Of a stretch of DNA of 5,692 bases, positions 1-5,692 are shown in pieces. Made by a program: the position numbers and the translations under genes. This DNA comes from an uncultured Eubacteriales bacterium (GTDB lineage Bacteria > Bacillota > Clostridia > Eubacteriales > Anaerofustaceae): positions 1 to 5,692 of the forward strand of contig CADBPP010000211.1 in assembly GCA_902796565.1 (NCBI GenBank), written 5' to 3'. The first letter of the stretch is position 1; every line of letters starts with the position of its first letter. The notes under the pieces were generated by a model. It was not told where the DNA came from and searched no databases. It saw nothing but the letters and a program-made list of their open reading frames with translations.

Positions 1-1
1 C

Positions 2-1297
2 CCCGCCCTTCCATCCTGGTGCTTCGACGGAGCTATCCTTGCCATGCAGGGAGGCACTGAAACGATCATGAAAAAGGCCACTGCATTCATGGAAGCCGGA
101 GGGAAACTGTCCGGCATCTGGTCCCAGGACTGGTGCGGCTGCAGGGTCACCGGATTCGGCTACCAGGTCATGTGGAACTGGGAATGGGACAGAAATCTCT
201 ACCCCGGACTTGACGGCGCCATAGCCGAACTTAAGGAAAAGGGAGTCCGCTTCCTGGGATACATCAATCCATTCATGGCTCTGGAGGGCGAACTGTACAG
301 GTACGCATCGTCAAAGGGCTACTGCGTGAAGAACTATCAGCTTGATGACTATCTGGTGAAGATCACCACCTTCCCCGCCGCCATGATCGATCTGACCAAT
401 CCCGAAGCATGGGAATGGTACAAGGGCGTCATCAAACGAAACATGATCGATCTCGGAATGGGAGGCTGGATGGCGGACTTTGGTGAATACCTTCCCGTGG
501 ACTGCGTCCTTTACAGCTGTGTGGATCCCTACTTCATCCACGACAACTGGCCGGAGATGTGGGCGAAACTGAACATGGAGGCCATAACGGAAGCCGGAAA
601 GGAAGGTGAGGTGTTCTTCTTCACAAGAGCCGCCTACACCCGTTCAGCGGGCTATACGCCCATGATGTGGACCGGGGACCAGCATGTGGACTGGTCCGTG
701 GACGACGGGCTCCCCTCCGTAATCACGGCATCCCTGTCCCTTTCCATGAGCGGCTTCGGAATGTCCCACTGGGACGCCGGAGGATACACCACCATCATGA
801 GCATGACCAGGGACGAGGAACTGCTCCTCAGGTGGCTGGAACTCAGCGCCTTCTCCCCGATGCTCAGGACCCATGAAGGGAATCAGCCCTCCAGGAACGT
901 CCAGTTCGATACCACCGAGGCCCTTATGGCTCAGACGGTAAGGATGAGTCTTATACACTCAAACCTCGGAAAGTACCTTATGAAGCTCTCGGAAGAGAAC
1001 TCCTCCGCCGGAACTCCCGTGATAAGGCCCCTTTTCTACCATTACGATGAAAAGCCCTGTTATGCCCTCAAGGATGAATACCTGCTGGGGCCCGACGTGC
1101 TGGTGGCACCGGTTATAAGAAGCGGCGAAACCCAAAAGACCGTGTTCCTTCCCGTAGACAGGTGGGTACACCTCTTCTCGAAGAAGGAGTATTCCGGAGG
1201 CACGCATACCGTCGACGCCCCCGTCGGGTATCCTCCGGTGTTCATAAGGGCCGCAAGTCCCGATTTCGATGAACTCATATCCATTTCAGATATTTAA
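2..1297 (+). CDS. sftG: Sulfoquinovosidase, GH31 family (5' truncated by window edge)
   Basis: Retaining alpha-glycosidase that releases sulfoquinovose from SQ-glycerol and related sulfolipid head groups; likely cytoplasmic. The open frame runs from base 2 without a start, so ATG 44 is internal: codons before it read PALPSWCFDGAILA, continuing the GH31 barrel. Compared from memory with E. coli YihQ (678 aa), numbering from the ATG-44 Met plus 260 gives YihQ numbering, so about 246 N-terminal residues are missing and the C-terminus is full length. Visible catalytic residues are the nucleophile Asp145 in WMADFGEYL (YihQ Asp405) and acid/base Asp212 in TGDQ (Asp472). SQ-pocket residues Gln2 (Q262), Gln28 (Q288), Trp44 (W304) and Tyr248 (Y508) are kept, but the position of sulfonate-binding Arg301 is Gln41. 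The close match through WSQDW, DLTNPEAW and MLRTHEGN makes the subfamily firm; exact substrate is less certain because of Gln41. First visible gene of the operon, 18 bp before the transporter. Confidence 0.9.
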   Translation, partial: PALPSWCFDGAILAMQGGTETIMKKATAFMEAGGKLSGIWSQDWCGCRVTGFGYQVMWNWEWDRNLYPGLDGAIAELKEKGVRFLGYINPFMALEGELYRYASSKGYCVKNYQLDDYLVKITTFPAAMIDLTNPEAWEWYKGVIKRNMIDLGMGGWMADFGEYLPVDCVLYSCVDPYFIHDNWPEMWAKLNMEAITEAGKEGEVFFFTRAAYTRSAGYTPMMWTGDQHVDWSVDDGLPSVITASLSLSMSGFGMSHWDAGGYTTIMSMTRDEELLLRWLELSAFSPMLRTHEGNQPSRNVQFDTTEALMAQTVRMSLIHSNLGKYLMKLSEENSSAGTPVIRPLFYHYDEKPCYALKDEYLLGPDVLVAPVIRSGETQKTVFLPVDRWVHLFSKKEYSGGTHTVDAPVGYPPVFIRAASPDFDELISISDI

Positions 1298-1315
1298 CGA
1301 CAACAAGGAGAAAAC

Positions 1316-2794
1316 ATGAAACAGACGACTGACAGAGAGCAGAAAGCCTCATCCCGCGTAAGCTACGGCTTCGCGGACATCTACGGCGGCGGCGCGTTCG
1401 TGGTGATATCCACCTTCTACACCGCATTTCTGACAAAGGCTCTCGGAATGCCCCCTGCCCTGGCAGGGACGATCCCTCTTGTGGGAAAGATCTGGGACGC
1501 GGTGACGGATCCCATGATGGGAAACATCGCTGACCGCACCACCAGCCGTTTCGGAGCCAAGCGTTTCTGGATACTGGTGGGGAGCATCGTTTCCGCGGTG
1601 ACCTTCGCGGTGATGTGGATACCCTTCCTTTCCGGTTCCACCACTGCCCGCTACATCTTCTATATGCTGATGTACATGCTCTTTTCCACGGGCTTCACCA
1701 TCGTCATGGTGCCCTATAACGGGCTTCTTCCCGACATGGTGAGCGACTATACCGTGAGAGCGCGGTTCTCATCCACCAGGATGATTTTCTCGGCTCTCGG
1801 AGCGATCATCGCTGGACTTGTGCCCACGCTGATGATAAAGGACAACACTGACCCCGCCCAGTACCTCACGGTGGCCCTTATCTTCTCGGTGATCTTCCTG
1901 GTATGCATCCTCATCACCTTTGCGGGCACATGGGAAAAGCAGAGGACACCGGTCTCCATAACCATGGCGGAGACCTTCACCCAGTCCTTCACCGTTTTCA
2001 AAAGCCGCTCCTTCAGGCTTTTCATCGCTATCTTCATCTTCGGACAGACGGCGGCGGACTTTATCACCGGCCTCGCGGTATACTATGTGGATGACGTACT
2101 GAACGCCTACGGCGGAGGAAACTTCACGATCCTTATGGGGGTCCTTCTGGTAGCGCAGCTTCTGGGAATGATCCTTTTCGGCCCCATAATGGCCAGGACC
2201 TCCAAAAAGTTCCCGATCCTCGTGGGCGCCCCCGTGAGGATGGCAGCTACACTGGCGATGCTCTTCTTCAGCTATGAGGGAGGCCCCTTCCCCGTTATCC
2301 TGGGACTTTCATTCATCATCGGCCTGGCCATGGCTGGCACTTCCACCACCATCTACGCCATCCTGGCTGATCTGGCGGACGTGGACGAGCTCATAACCTC
2401 CATCAACCGTCCCGGCACCTGTTCCGGCATGGCCACCTTCGCGAGAAAGATATCCGCTGGACTTTCATCCGCCCTCATCGGAGTGCTTCTCGCCATGGTG
2501 GGCTATAACGAGACACTGGCCATGCAGGGGCTCAGACAGAGCGCTTCCACCCAGAAGGGGATCGCCTATGTGTATGTGTTCTCCCAGATAATCCTTCTGG
2601 CGCTCACTCTGATATTCACGATCCGCTTCCCTGTCACGAAAAAGGAATTTGACGTGGTAAGGACAGAGGCCGCCCGCAGAAGGGGCGAGGACACAAGCGT
2701 TCCCACCGAAGAAGAGAAAAAGATCTGCGAAGACGTTACAGGCTTCACATACGACAGGCTCTGGAACGAGGACAACGCACTCAGATTCAAATAA
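1316..2794 (+). CDS. sftA: GPH-family (MelB/YihO-like) sugar:cation symporter, probable sulfoquinovose importer
   Basis: Inner-membrane secondary transporter of 492 residues in the glycoside-pentoside-hexuronide:cation symporter branch of the MFS. The N-terminal family signature is clear: KIWDAVTDPMMGNIADRT (58-75), followed by SRFGAKRFW. The second half carries ADLADVDELITSINRPGTCS (351-370), matching the GPH motif before helix 11. About twelve hydrophobic segments can be drawn, near 22-41, 47-58, 84-105, 112-133, 157-174, 183-205, 234-257, 269-291, 299-319, 324-346, 375-396 and 416-438, with a charged cytoplasmic tail of about 50 residues. The start is set by AAGGAG at 1305-1310, five bases before the ATG. 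The substrate, SQ or SQ-glycerol, is inferred from the neighbouring sulfoquinovosidase and from E. coli YihO; the sequence alone shows only the family. The symbol sftA is assigned by context. Export of DHPS is a less likely alternative. Confidence 0.88.
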   Translation: MKQTTDREQKASSRVSYGFADIYGGGAFVVISTFYTAFLTKALGMPPALAGTIPLVGKIWDAVTDPMMGNIADRTTSRFGAKRFWILVGSIVSAVTFAVMWIPFLSGSTTARYIFYMLMYMLFSTGFTIVMVPYNGLLPDMVSDYTVRARFSSTRMIFSALGAIIAGLVPTLMIKDNTDPAQYLTVALIFSVIFLVCILITFAGTWEKQRTPVSITMAETFTQSFTVFKSRSFRLFIAIFIFGQTAADFITGLAVYYVDDVLNAYGGGNFTILMGVLLVAQLLGMILFGPIMARTSKKFPILVGAPVRMAATLAMLFFSYEGGPFPVILGLSFIIGLAMAGTSTTIYAILADLADVDELITSINRPGTCSGMATFARKISAGLSSALIGVLLAMVGYNETLAMQGLRQSASTQKGIAYVYVFSQIILLALTLIFTIRFPVTKKEFDVVRTEAARRRGEDTSVPTEEEKKICEDVTGFTYDRLWNEDNALRFK

Positions 2795-2837
2795 TATCCA
2801 AAGATCAATATAAACAAACAAAACAAAGGAGAAAACA
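2795..2837 (+). promoter_or_regulatory. A-rich, G-poor spacer with strong RBS before the transaldolase gene
   Basis: This 43-bp spacer is the longest non-coding stretch in the window. It is very A-rich and has almost no G before the ribosome binding site AAAGGAG (2825-2831), which lies six bases before ATG 2838. Such an unstructured leader would favour strong translation initiation. The 12 bases AAGGAGAAAACA at 2826-2837 also occur at 1305-1316, in front of (and including the A of) the transporter ATG. A TATAAA-like string lies near 2809-2814, but I see no convincing -35 box, so an internal promoter is not claimed. No hairpin or terminator is visible, consistent with read-through from the transporter gene. 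Confidence 0.55.
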
Positions 2838-3548
2838 ATGAAGTATTTTCTTGACAGCGCCATCCTTGACGAGATCAAGCAGGCACACGATGATTTTATC
2901 CTGGACGGGATCACGACAAATCCCAAGCACATCATGAATTCCGGCAAAACCTTCAACAAAGCCATCGATGACATCGCCAAATGGGCGGATGACCAGGGCT
3001 ACAAGAGCTGGGAAGACTTCCCCATCTCCGTTGAGATCAATCCCTACCTCGTAAATCCGGACGAGATGGTGCAGATGGCTAAGGACATCTCCTCAGTCTC
3101 CCCCTGCTTCGTCATAAAGATCCCTTCCATCTATCCCGGCATCCAGGCGGCAAAAAGACTTGAAGCCGAAGGAGTCAGGACGAACCTGACACTGGTGTTC
3201 TCCGCGGCCCAGGCCATTATGCCCGCTAAGCTAGGCTGCCTGTTCGTATCACCCTTCATAGGCTGGAAGGAGACCAACGGAGAAGACTGCCGCCAGTACA
3301 TCAAAGACATCGTGGACATGTACAAAAACTACGGTTATTACGGGAAGACCCAGATCATCTGCGCGGCCATCCGTACCCCGAAGCAGTTCGTGGACTGCGC
3401 CGTGGCGGGAGCGGACATAGTCACAGCAGGACTGCAGGTATATCTTGATTCCTTCGCCCATCCCTACACCAGACAGGGACTGGAGACCTTCCAGAGCGCG
3501 TGGGACAATACAAAGAAGGACCCCAGAGCAAAGGGCTACAATAAGTAA
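2838..3548 (+). CDS. sftT: 6-deoxy-6-sulfofructose transaldolase (short class I transaldolase, SftT-like)
   Basis: Cytoplasmic Schiff-base transaldolase of 236 residues, proposed to split sulfofructose, pass dihydroxyacetone to glyceraldehyde 3-phosphate to form fructose 6-phosphate, and release 3-sulfolactaldehyde. The TIM-barrel motifs are in order: FLDSA with Asp6, GITTNP (24-29), SVEIN with Glu66, FVIKIP with Schiff-base Lys94, NLTLVFSAAQA with Thr118, and SPFIGW with Phe140. Glu66, Thr118 and Phe140 line up with TalB Glu96, Thr156 and Phe178. Fructose-6-phosphate aldolase has Gln and Tyr at the first and last of these, so transaldolase rather than aldolase chemistry is indicated. Two phosphate-pocket positions differ from TalB: Arg181 is Trp143 and Ser226 is Ala177, while Arg228 is kept as Arg179. 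Family is certain from sequence; the sulfo-sugar substrate comes from the operon. Strong RBS at 2825-2831; stop is one base before the next ATG. Confidence 0.88.
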   Translation: MKYFLDSAILDEIKQAHDDFILDGITTNPKHIMNSGKTFNKAIDDIAKWADDQGYKSWEDFPISVEINPYLVNPDEMVQMAKDISSVSPCFVIKIPSIYPGIQAAKRLEAEGVRTNLTLVFSAAQAIMPAKLGCLFVSPFIGWKETNGEDCRQYIKDIVDMYKNYGYYGKTQIICAAIRTPKQFVDCAVAGADIVTAGLQVYLDSFAHPYTRQGLETFQSAWDNTKKDPRAKGYNK

Positions 3549-3549
3549 A

Positions 3550-4422
3550 ATGAAAATAGGATTCGTTGGACTCGGCATCATGGGCGAAGCCATGTGTGCC
3601 AACATAATAAGGAAACATGACGATAAAGTCTATGTTTATGACGTGATACCGGATAAGACGCAGACAATGGCGGATATGGGAGCGATCCCCTGCGAAAGCG
3701 CCCTCGATGTGGCCCGCAGCGCGGACATTTTCATTACCATGGTGCCTAAATCCGAGAATTCTATGGAAGTTTACACCGAGATACTGCCGGAGGCAGATGG
3801 CCTCATCTGCATCGACATGAGCACCATCCATCCCCACGTTTCCATTCAGATATCGGAGATGATCAGAAAATCGGGCGGATCCTTCGCCGACGCTCCCGTC
3901 GTGAAATCCCGTCCCGCGGCCCTGGAGGGCAAGCTGGGTATCTACGTGGGATGCGATGAGGAGCTTTATGAAAAGATCCTTCCCGTGCTCTCATACATGG
4001 GTGAGAACATCATCAGAATGGGTGAAAACGGCAAGGGCCTCGTGATGAAGATCTGCCATAACGCCCTGGTCTCCCAGATCCAGAACGGCGTGAACGAGAC
4101 CGCGACCCTTGCGTCTCTGTGCGGTATAGATATCCTTACCTATGCCCAGGCCATTTCCTACGGCGGAGCCGGCAACTGGTATCTGGATTCCAAAAAGCAG
4201 ACCATCGCAAAAGAGGACTTCACGACCGCTTTCTCTGTCGCGAATGAGCACAAGGACGTGCACATATGCCTTGAGCTGGCGGAAAAGATGGGTTTTGAGA
4301 TGCCCGGAGAGGAAAACGCCGCTAAGGTCTATGACATGGCAATGGAATCAGGCATAGGGTCGGAAGACTTTTCGGCAACTATAAAGGTGGTAAGAAATGG
4401 ATATACTCCAAAGACTGAATGA
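3550..4422 (+). CDS. yihU: 3-sulfolactaldehyde reductase (YihU-like, beta-hydroxyacid dehydrogenase family)
   Basis: Cytoplasmic NAD(P)H-dependent reductase of 290 residues (E. coli YihU is about 298), proposed to reduce 3-sulfolactaldehyde to DHPS. It opens with the Rossmann motif GFVGLGIMGEAM (4-15). Asp31 in VYVYDVIPDK, at the end of strand 2, favours NADH over NADPH. DMSTIHP (89-95), DAPVV (114-118), the catalytic Lys167 and Asn171 in KICHN, and Lys235-Asp236 in EHKD follow the 3-hydroxyisobutyrate dehydrogenase plan. The usual substrate-loop Ser-Gly-Gly is Val118-Lys119-Ser120, with Lys119 where YihU has, as I recall, Arg123; this suits an anionic sulfonate. The frame is open from 3445, but I choose ATG 3550 because GFVGLG must sit at the N-terminus. 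Only a weak, distant AAAGGG (3530-3535) precedes it, so translation is probably coupled to the transaldolase, whose stop is one base upstream. A plain hydroxyisobutyrate-type dehydrogenase is the alternative. Confidence 0.85.
   Translation: MKIGFVGLGIMGEAMCANIIRKHDDKVYVYDVIPDKTQTMADMGAIPCESALDVARSADIFITMVPKSENSMEVYTEILPEADGLICIDMSTIHPHVSIQISEMIRKSGGSFADAPVVKSRPAALEGKLGIYVGCDEELYEKILPVLSYMGENIIRMGENGKGLVMKICHNALVSQIQNGVNETATLASLCGIDILTYAQAISYGGAGNWYLDSKKQTIAKEDFTTAFSVANEHKDVHICLELAEKMGFEMPGEENAAKVYDMAMESGIGSEDFSATIKVVRNGYTPKTE
4383..4390 (+). promoter_or_regulatory. RBS of the DUF4867 gene inside the reductase gene
   Basis: AAAGGTGG lies six bases before ATG 4397 and within the last codons of the reductase gene. 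It differs from the consensus AAGGAGG by one base. It fixes the start of the downstream gene and explains the 26-bp overlap of the two reading frames, which suggests coupled translation. Confidence 0.7.
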
Positions 4423-5092
4423 AGTGAACGACGTGGAGATCATAGACTGCCATGATCCACGATTCGCAAAATACGGCAGGCTGCTCACCGGTTATGACAC
4501 ATCGATGATAATCGATTACATGGAGCGCTTCACCCCCATCCCCCGGGAAGGAAACGTATATATCGCTTCCGACTATGAGATGGAAAAGCTGCCTCTCATC
4601 GAAGAGATGTCCATGGTCGTCTACGGTTCCGAAGAGGTCCAGGCAGGCTACTGCAACGGCCGCAACGACACCTACAACGGTTTCGAGTATCATAAGGACA
4701 TCGAAGTGAACATATGCGTCACCGACCTGATGCTGGTGCTGGCAAAGACATCCGACCTTCAGGACAATACCATCACAGCTGACAGGGCACAGGTATTCTT
4801 CTTCCCGAGAGGGACCGTGATCGAGATGTACGGCGATACGATGCACCTCTCCCCCCTGAGGGTCTCCGATGCGGGTTTCAGGGCCGTGGTCATCCTTCCA
4901 AAAGGGACCAACACTCCCCTGACCCAGGCGGAAGCCATCATGCGCAACAAGAAGATCTCTGAAGGCGACACAGAAGCAAGGCTCCTCCTTCAGAGAAGGA
5001 AGTGGGTCGTGGCCCATCCCGACAGAAAAGCACTGATCGAACAGGGAGCATTTCCGGGACTGCTCGGTGAGAACAAAAGACTCGTGTATTGA
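4397..5092 (+). CDS. sftI: DUF4867 family sugar isomerase, probable sulfoquinovose isomerase (SftI/SqvD-like)
   Basis: Protein of 231 residues resembling DUF4867, a small cupin-like family found mainly in Bacillota. Members next to sulfofructose transaldolases have been assigned as isomerases that convert sulfoquinovose to 6-deoxy-6-sulfofructose. No signal peptide or membrane segment is seen, so it is cytoplasmic. The centre holds the best-conserved-looking block, GYCNGRNDTYNGFEYHKDIE (84-103), followed by a hydrophobic strand (LMLVLAK) and VFFFPRGTVIEMYGDTMHLSP (133-153). Glu97, His99, Glu103, Glu143 and His150 are candidate metal ligands in a cupin arrangement; this is my inference. The ATG at 4397 is supported by AAAGGTGG at 4383-4390 and overlaps the reductase gene by 26 bp. 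Recognition rests on memory of the family and on the complete pathway around it, since no other enzyme upstream could make the ketose needed by the transaldolase. Confidence 0.8.
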   Translation: MDILQRLNEVNDVEIIDCHDPRFAKYGRLLTGYDTSMIIDYMERFTPIPREGNVYIASDYEMEKLPLIEEMSMVVYGSEEVQAGYCNGRNDTYNGFEYHKDIEVNICVTDLMLVLAKTSDLQDNTITADRAQVFFFPRGTVIEMYGDTMHLSPLRVSDAGFRAVVILPKGTNTPLTQAEAIMRNKKISEGDTEARLLLQRRKWVVAHPDRKALIEQGAFPGLLGENKRLVY

Positions 5093-5097
5093 AAGGA
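5092..5097 (+). promoter_or_regulatory. RBS fixing the start of the fucose-isomerase-like gene
   Basis: AAAGGA overlaps the last base of the DUF4867 stop codon and is four bases before ATG 5102. This supports Met at 5102 rather than the in-frame Met at 5153, and shows the last gene belongs to the same transcript. Confidence 0.65.
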
Positions 5098-5101
5098 CGA
5101 T

Positions 5102-5692
5102 ATGAAAAAGTTTGAAGTTATATATGTGCCCGCGGGAGTGGGCACATTTCACATGGAAAGCGCGAAAGATCTGCTCGAAAAAAGCATTGCTCTTCTTAAA
5201 AGCATCTGTGAGGACACCGTCTGTCCCGAGGACATTCTCCTCAGCCCCGACGCCGTAGACAGCTTTCTGGAGAACAAAGATCCCGATCTTATCATCTTCC
5301 AGAACCTGACTTTCGCCAACGGAGCATACATGCAGCAGGTCATGAGACGTTTTCCGGATTCTCCCCTGCTGATATGGACCCTGAGGGAACCCGCAATAGA
5401 CGGAGGAAGGCTCAGGCTCAATTCCCTTACAGGCGCCTTCAGCGCGGCAAATACCGTAAAATCCTTTACCCCAAAGCAGTTTGAATATGTCTACGGCTCT
5501 CCTGCCGAGGAAAAGGTCATAAAAACCATCCGCGCCACAGTTGCCGCGGCAAAGGTGAAGTATCAGCTGAAGGAACTGAAGATCGCCCAGATAGGTCACA
5601 CACCGGAGGGGTTCGGATTCGGAAGAGCTTTGGACAATGAGATGCTCAGTATCTTCGGAGTCAGGATGGAATCGATAGAGGCCAGAGAGCTC
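5102..5692 (+). CDS. L-fucose/L-arabinose isomerase-like protein, N-terminal part (3' truncated by window edge)
   Basis: The frame stays open for 197 codons to the window end. The N-terminal 65 or so residues are an alpha/beta region without a motif I can name. Then come LLIWTLREP, GGRLRLNSLTG, and KELKIAQIGHTPEGFGFGRA followed by an FGVRMESIEAREL-type stretch. These are typical of the N-terminal and middle domains of the FucI/AraA-fold isomerases, where a strand ending 'W/ATxEP', then 'LRLNS' and 'iGxxxxGF' recur. The metal-binding Glu, Asp and His of that family lie in the C-terminal half, outside the window, so activity cannot be judged. Its RBS and 9-bp gap to the DUF4867 gene place it in the operon. 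It could act on SQ or another (sulfo)sugar released with it, or on an unrelated deoxysugar; I do not assign a substrate. No frameshift is visible. Confidence 0.72.
   Translation, partial: MKKFEVIYVPAGVGTFHMESAKDLLEKSIALLKSICEDTVCPEDILLSPDAVDSFLENKDPDLIIFQNLTFANGAYMQQVMRRFPDSPLLIWTLREPAIDGGRLRLNSLTGAFSAANTVKSFTPKQFEYVYGSPAEEKVIKTIRATVAAAKVKYQLKELKIAQIGHTPEGFGFGRALDNEMLSIFGVRMESIEAREL
5124..5147 (+). other. Perfect 8-bp inverted repeat early in the isomerase-like gene
   Basis: ATGTGCCC (5124-5131) and GGGCACAT (5140-5147) are exact reverse complements separated by 8 bases. In mRNA this could form a hairpin starting 22 bases after the start codon at 5102. It is coding sequence and has no U-tract after it, so it is not a standard terminator. 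It may be chance or may modulate translation of the last gene. Confidence 0.4.

Noticed and set aside
44..46. ATG 44 as the true start of the GH31 gene
   Set aside because: The same frame is open to base 2 and encodes PALPSWCFDGAILA, which continues the GH31 barrel; ATG 44 aligns with about residue 261 of a 678-residue enzyme and no RBS precedes it.
2809..2814. TATAAA-like -10 element in the spacer before the transaldolase
   Set aside because: The spacer is so A-rich that such strings are expected, and no matching -35 hexamer at 16-18 bp is apparent.
2465..2980. Minus-strand open frame of 171 codons across the transporter-transaldolase junction
   Set aside because: It covers the end of one real gene and start of another, has low-complexity hydrophobic and Cys-rich sequence, and shows no family motif.
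3445..3549. Upstream in-frame extension of the reductase to ATG 3445
   Set aside because: The extra 35 residues overlap the transaldolase coding region, are rich in Pro and Arg, and would place the Rossmann GxGxxG motif away from the N-terminus, unlike all family members.
5124..5147. Hairpin as an intrinsic terminator between the isomerase genes
   Set aside because: It lies inside an open reading frame, is not followed by a run of T (only TTTC), and the downstream protein sequence continues normally.
4379..5599. Long open frame of 406 codons on the minus strand opposite the DUF4867 and isomerase-like genes
   Set aside because: Its product is rich in His, Cys and Gly with no recognisable domain, it lacks a suitable RBS, and it spans two convincing plus-strand genes. 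It is best explained by codon bias leaving stops out of the opposite frame.

Overview
The window is one same-strand operon segment of six tightly packed genes, the first and last cut off by the window edges. Together they read as a sulfoglycolysis locus: a sulfoquinovosidase (GH31), a GPH-family sugar:cation symporter, a short transaldolase, a beta-hydroxyacid-dehydrogenase-type sulfolactaldehyde reductase, a DUF4867-type sugar isomerase, and the start of an L-fucose/L-arabinose-isomerase-like protein. The set matches the sulfofructose transaldolase (sulfo-SFT) pathway described in Bacillota, in the version that ends in a reductase. The organism is most likely an anaerobic gut or rumen member of Bacillota (Clostridia, Lachnospiraceae-like). 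This is inferred from the DUF4867 family, the strong AAGGAG-type ribosome binding sites, the moderate GC content, and the frequent AGG/AGA and ATA codons; the species cannot be named from the sequence.

Layout: 2-1297 is the C-terminal two thirds of the sulfoquinovosidase. After 18 bp comes the transporter (1316-2794). A 43-bp A-rich spacer leads to the transaldolase (2838-3548). The reductase (3550-4422) starts one base after the transaldolase stop. The DUF4867 isomerase (4397-5092) overlaps the reductase by 26 bp. After 9 bp the isomerase-like gene begins at 5102 and runs off the end. There are no opposite-strand genes, RNA genes, repeats, mobile elements, terminators or non-coding stretches over 300 bases.

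Proposed flow: the symporter imports sulfoquinovose (SQ) or its glycerol glycoside. The GH31 enzyme frees SQ from the glycoside, and the DUF4867 enzyme isomerises SQ to 6-deoxy-6-sulfofructose. The transaldolase moves the three-carbon dihydroxyacetone unit to glyceraldehyde 3-phosphate, giving fructose 6-phosphate for glycolysis plus 3-sulfolactaldehyde. The reductase converts sulfolactaldehyde to 2,3-dihydroxypropane-1-sulfonate (DHPS), re-oxidising NADH. No SF kinase, SFP aldolase or aldehyde dehydrogenase is seen, which argues against the other sulfoglycolytic routes within this window. The regulator, promoter and any DHPS exporter must lie outside it.

Most worth a second look: the GH31 enzyme has Gln where E. 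coli YihQ has the sulfonate-binding Arg301; the transaldolase has lost two of the usual phosphate-pocket residues; and there is a second, unassigned sugar-isomerase-like gene at the 3' end.
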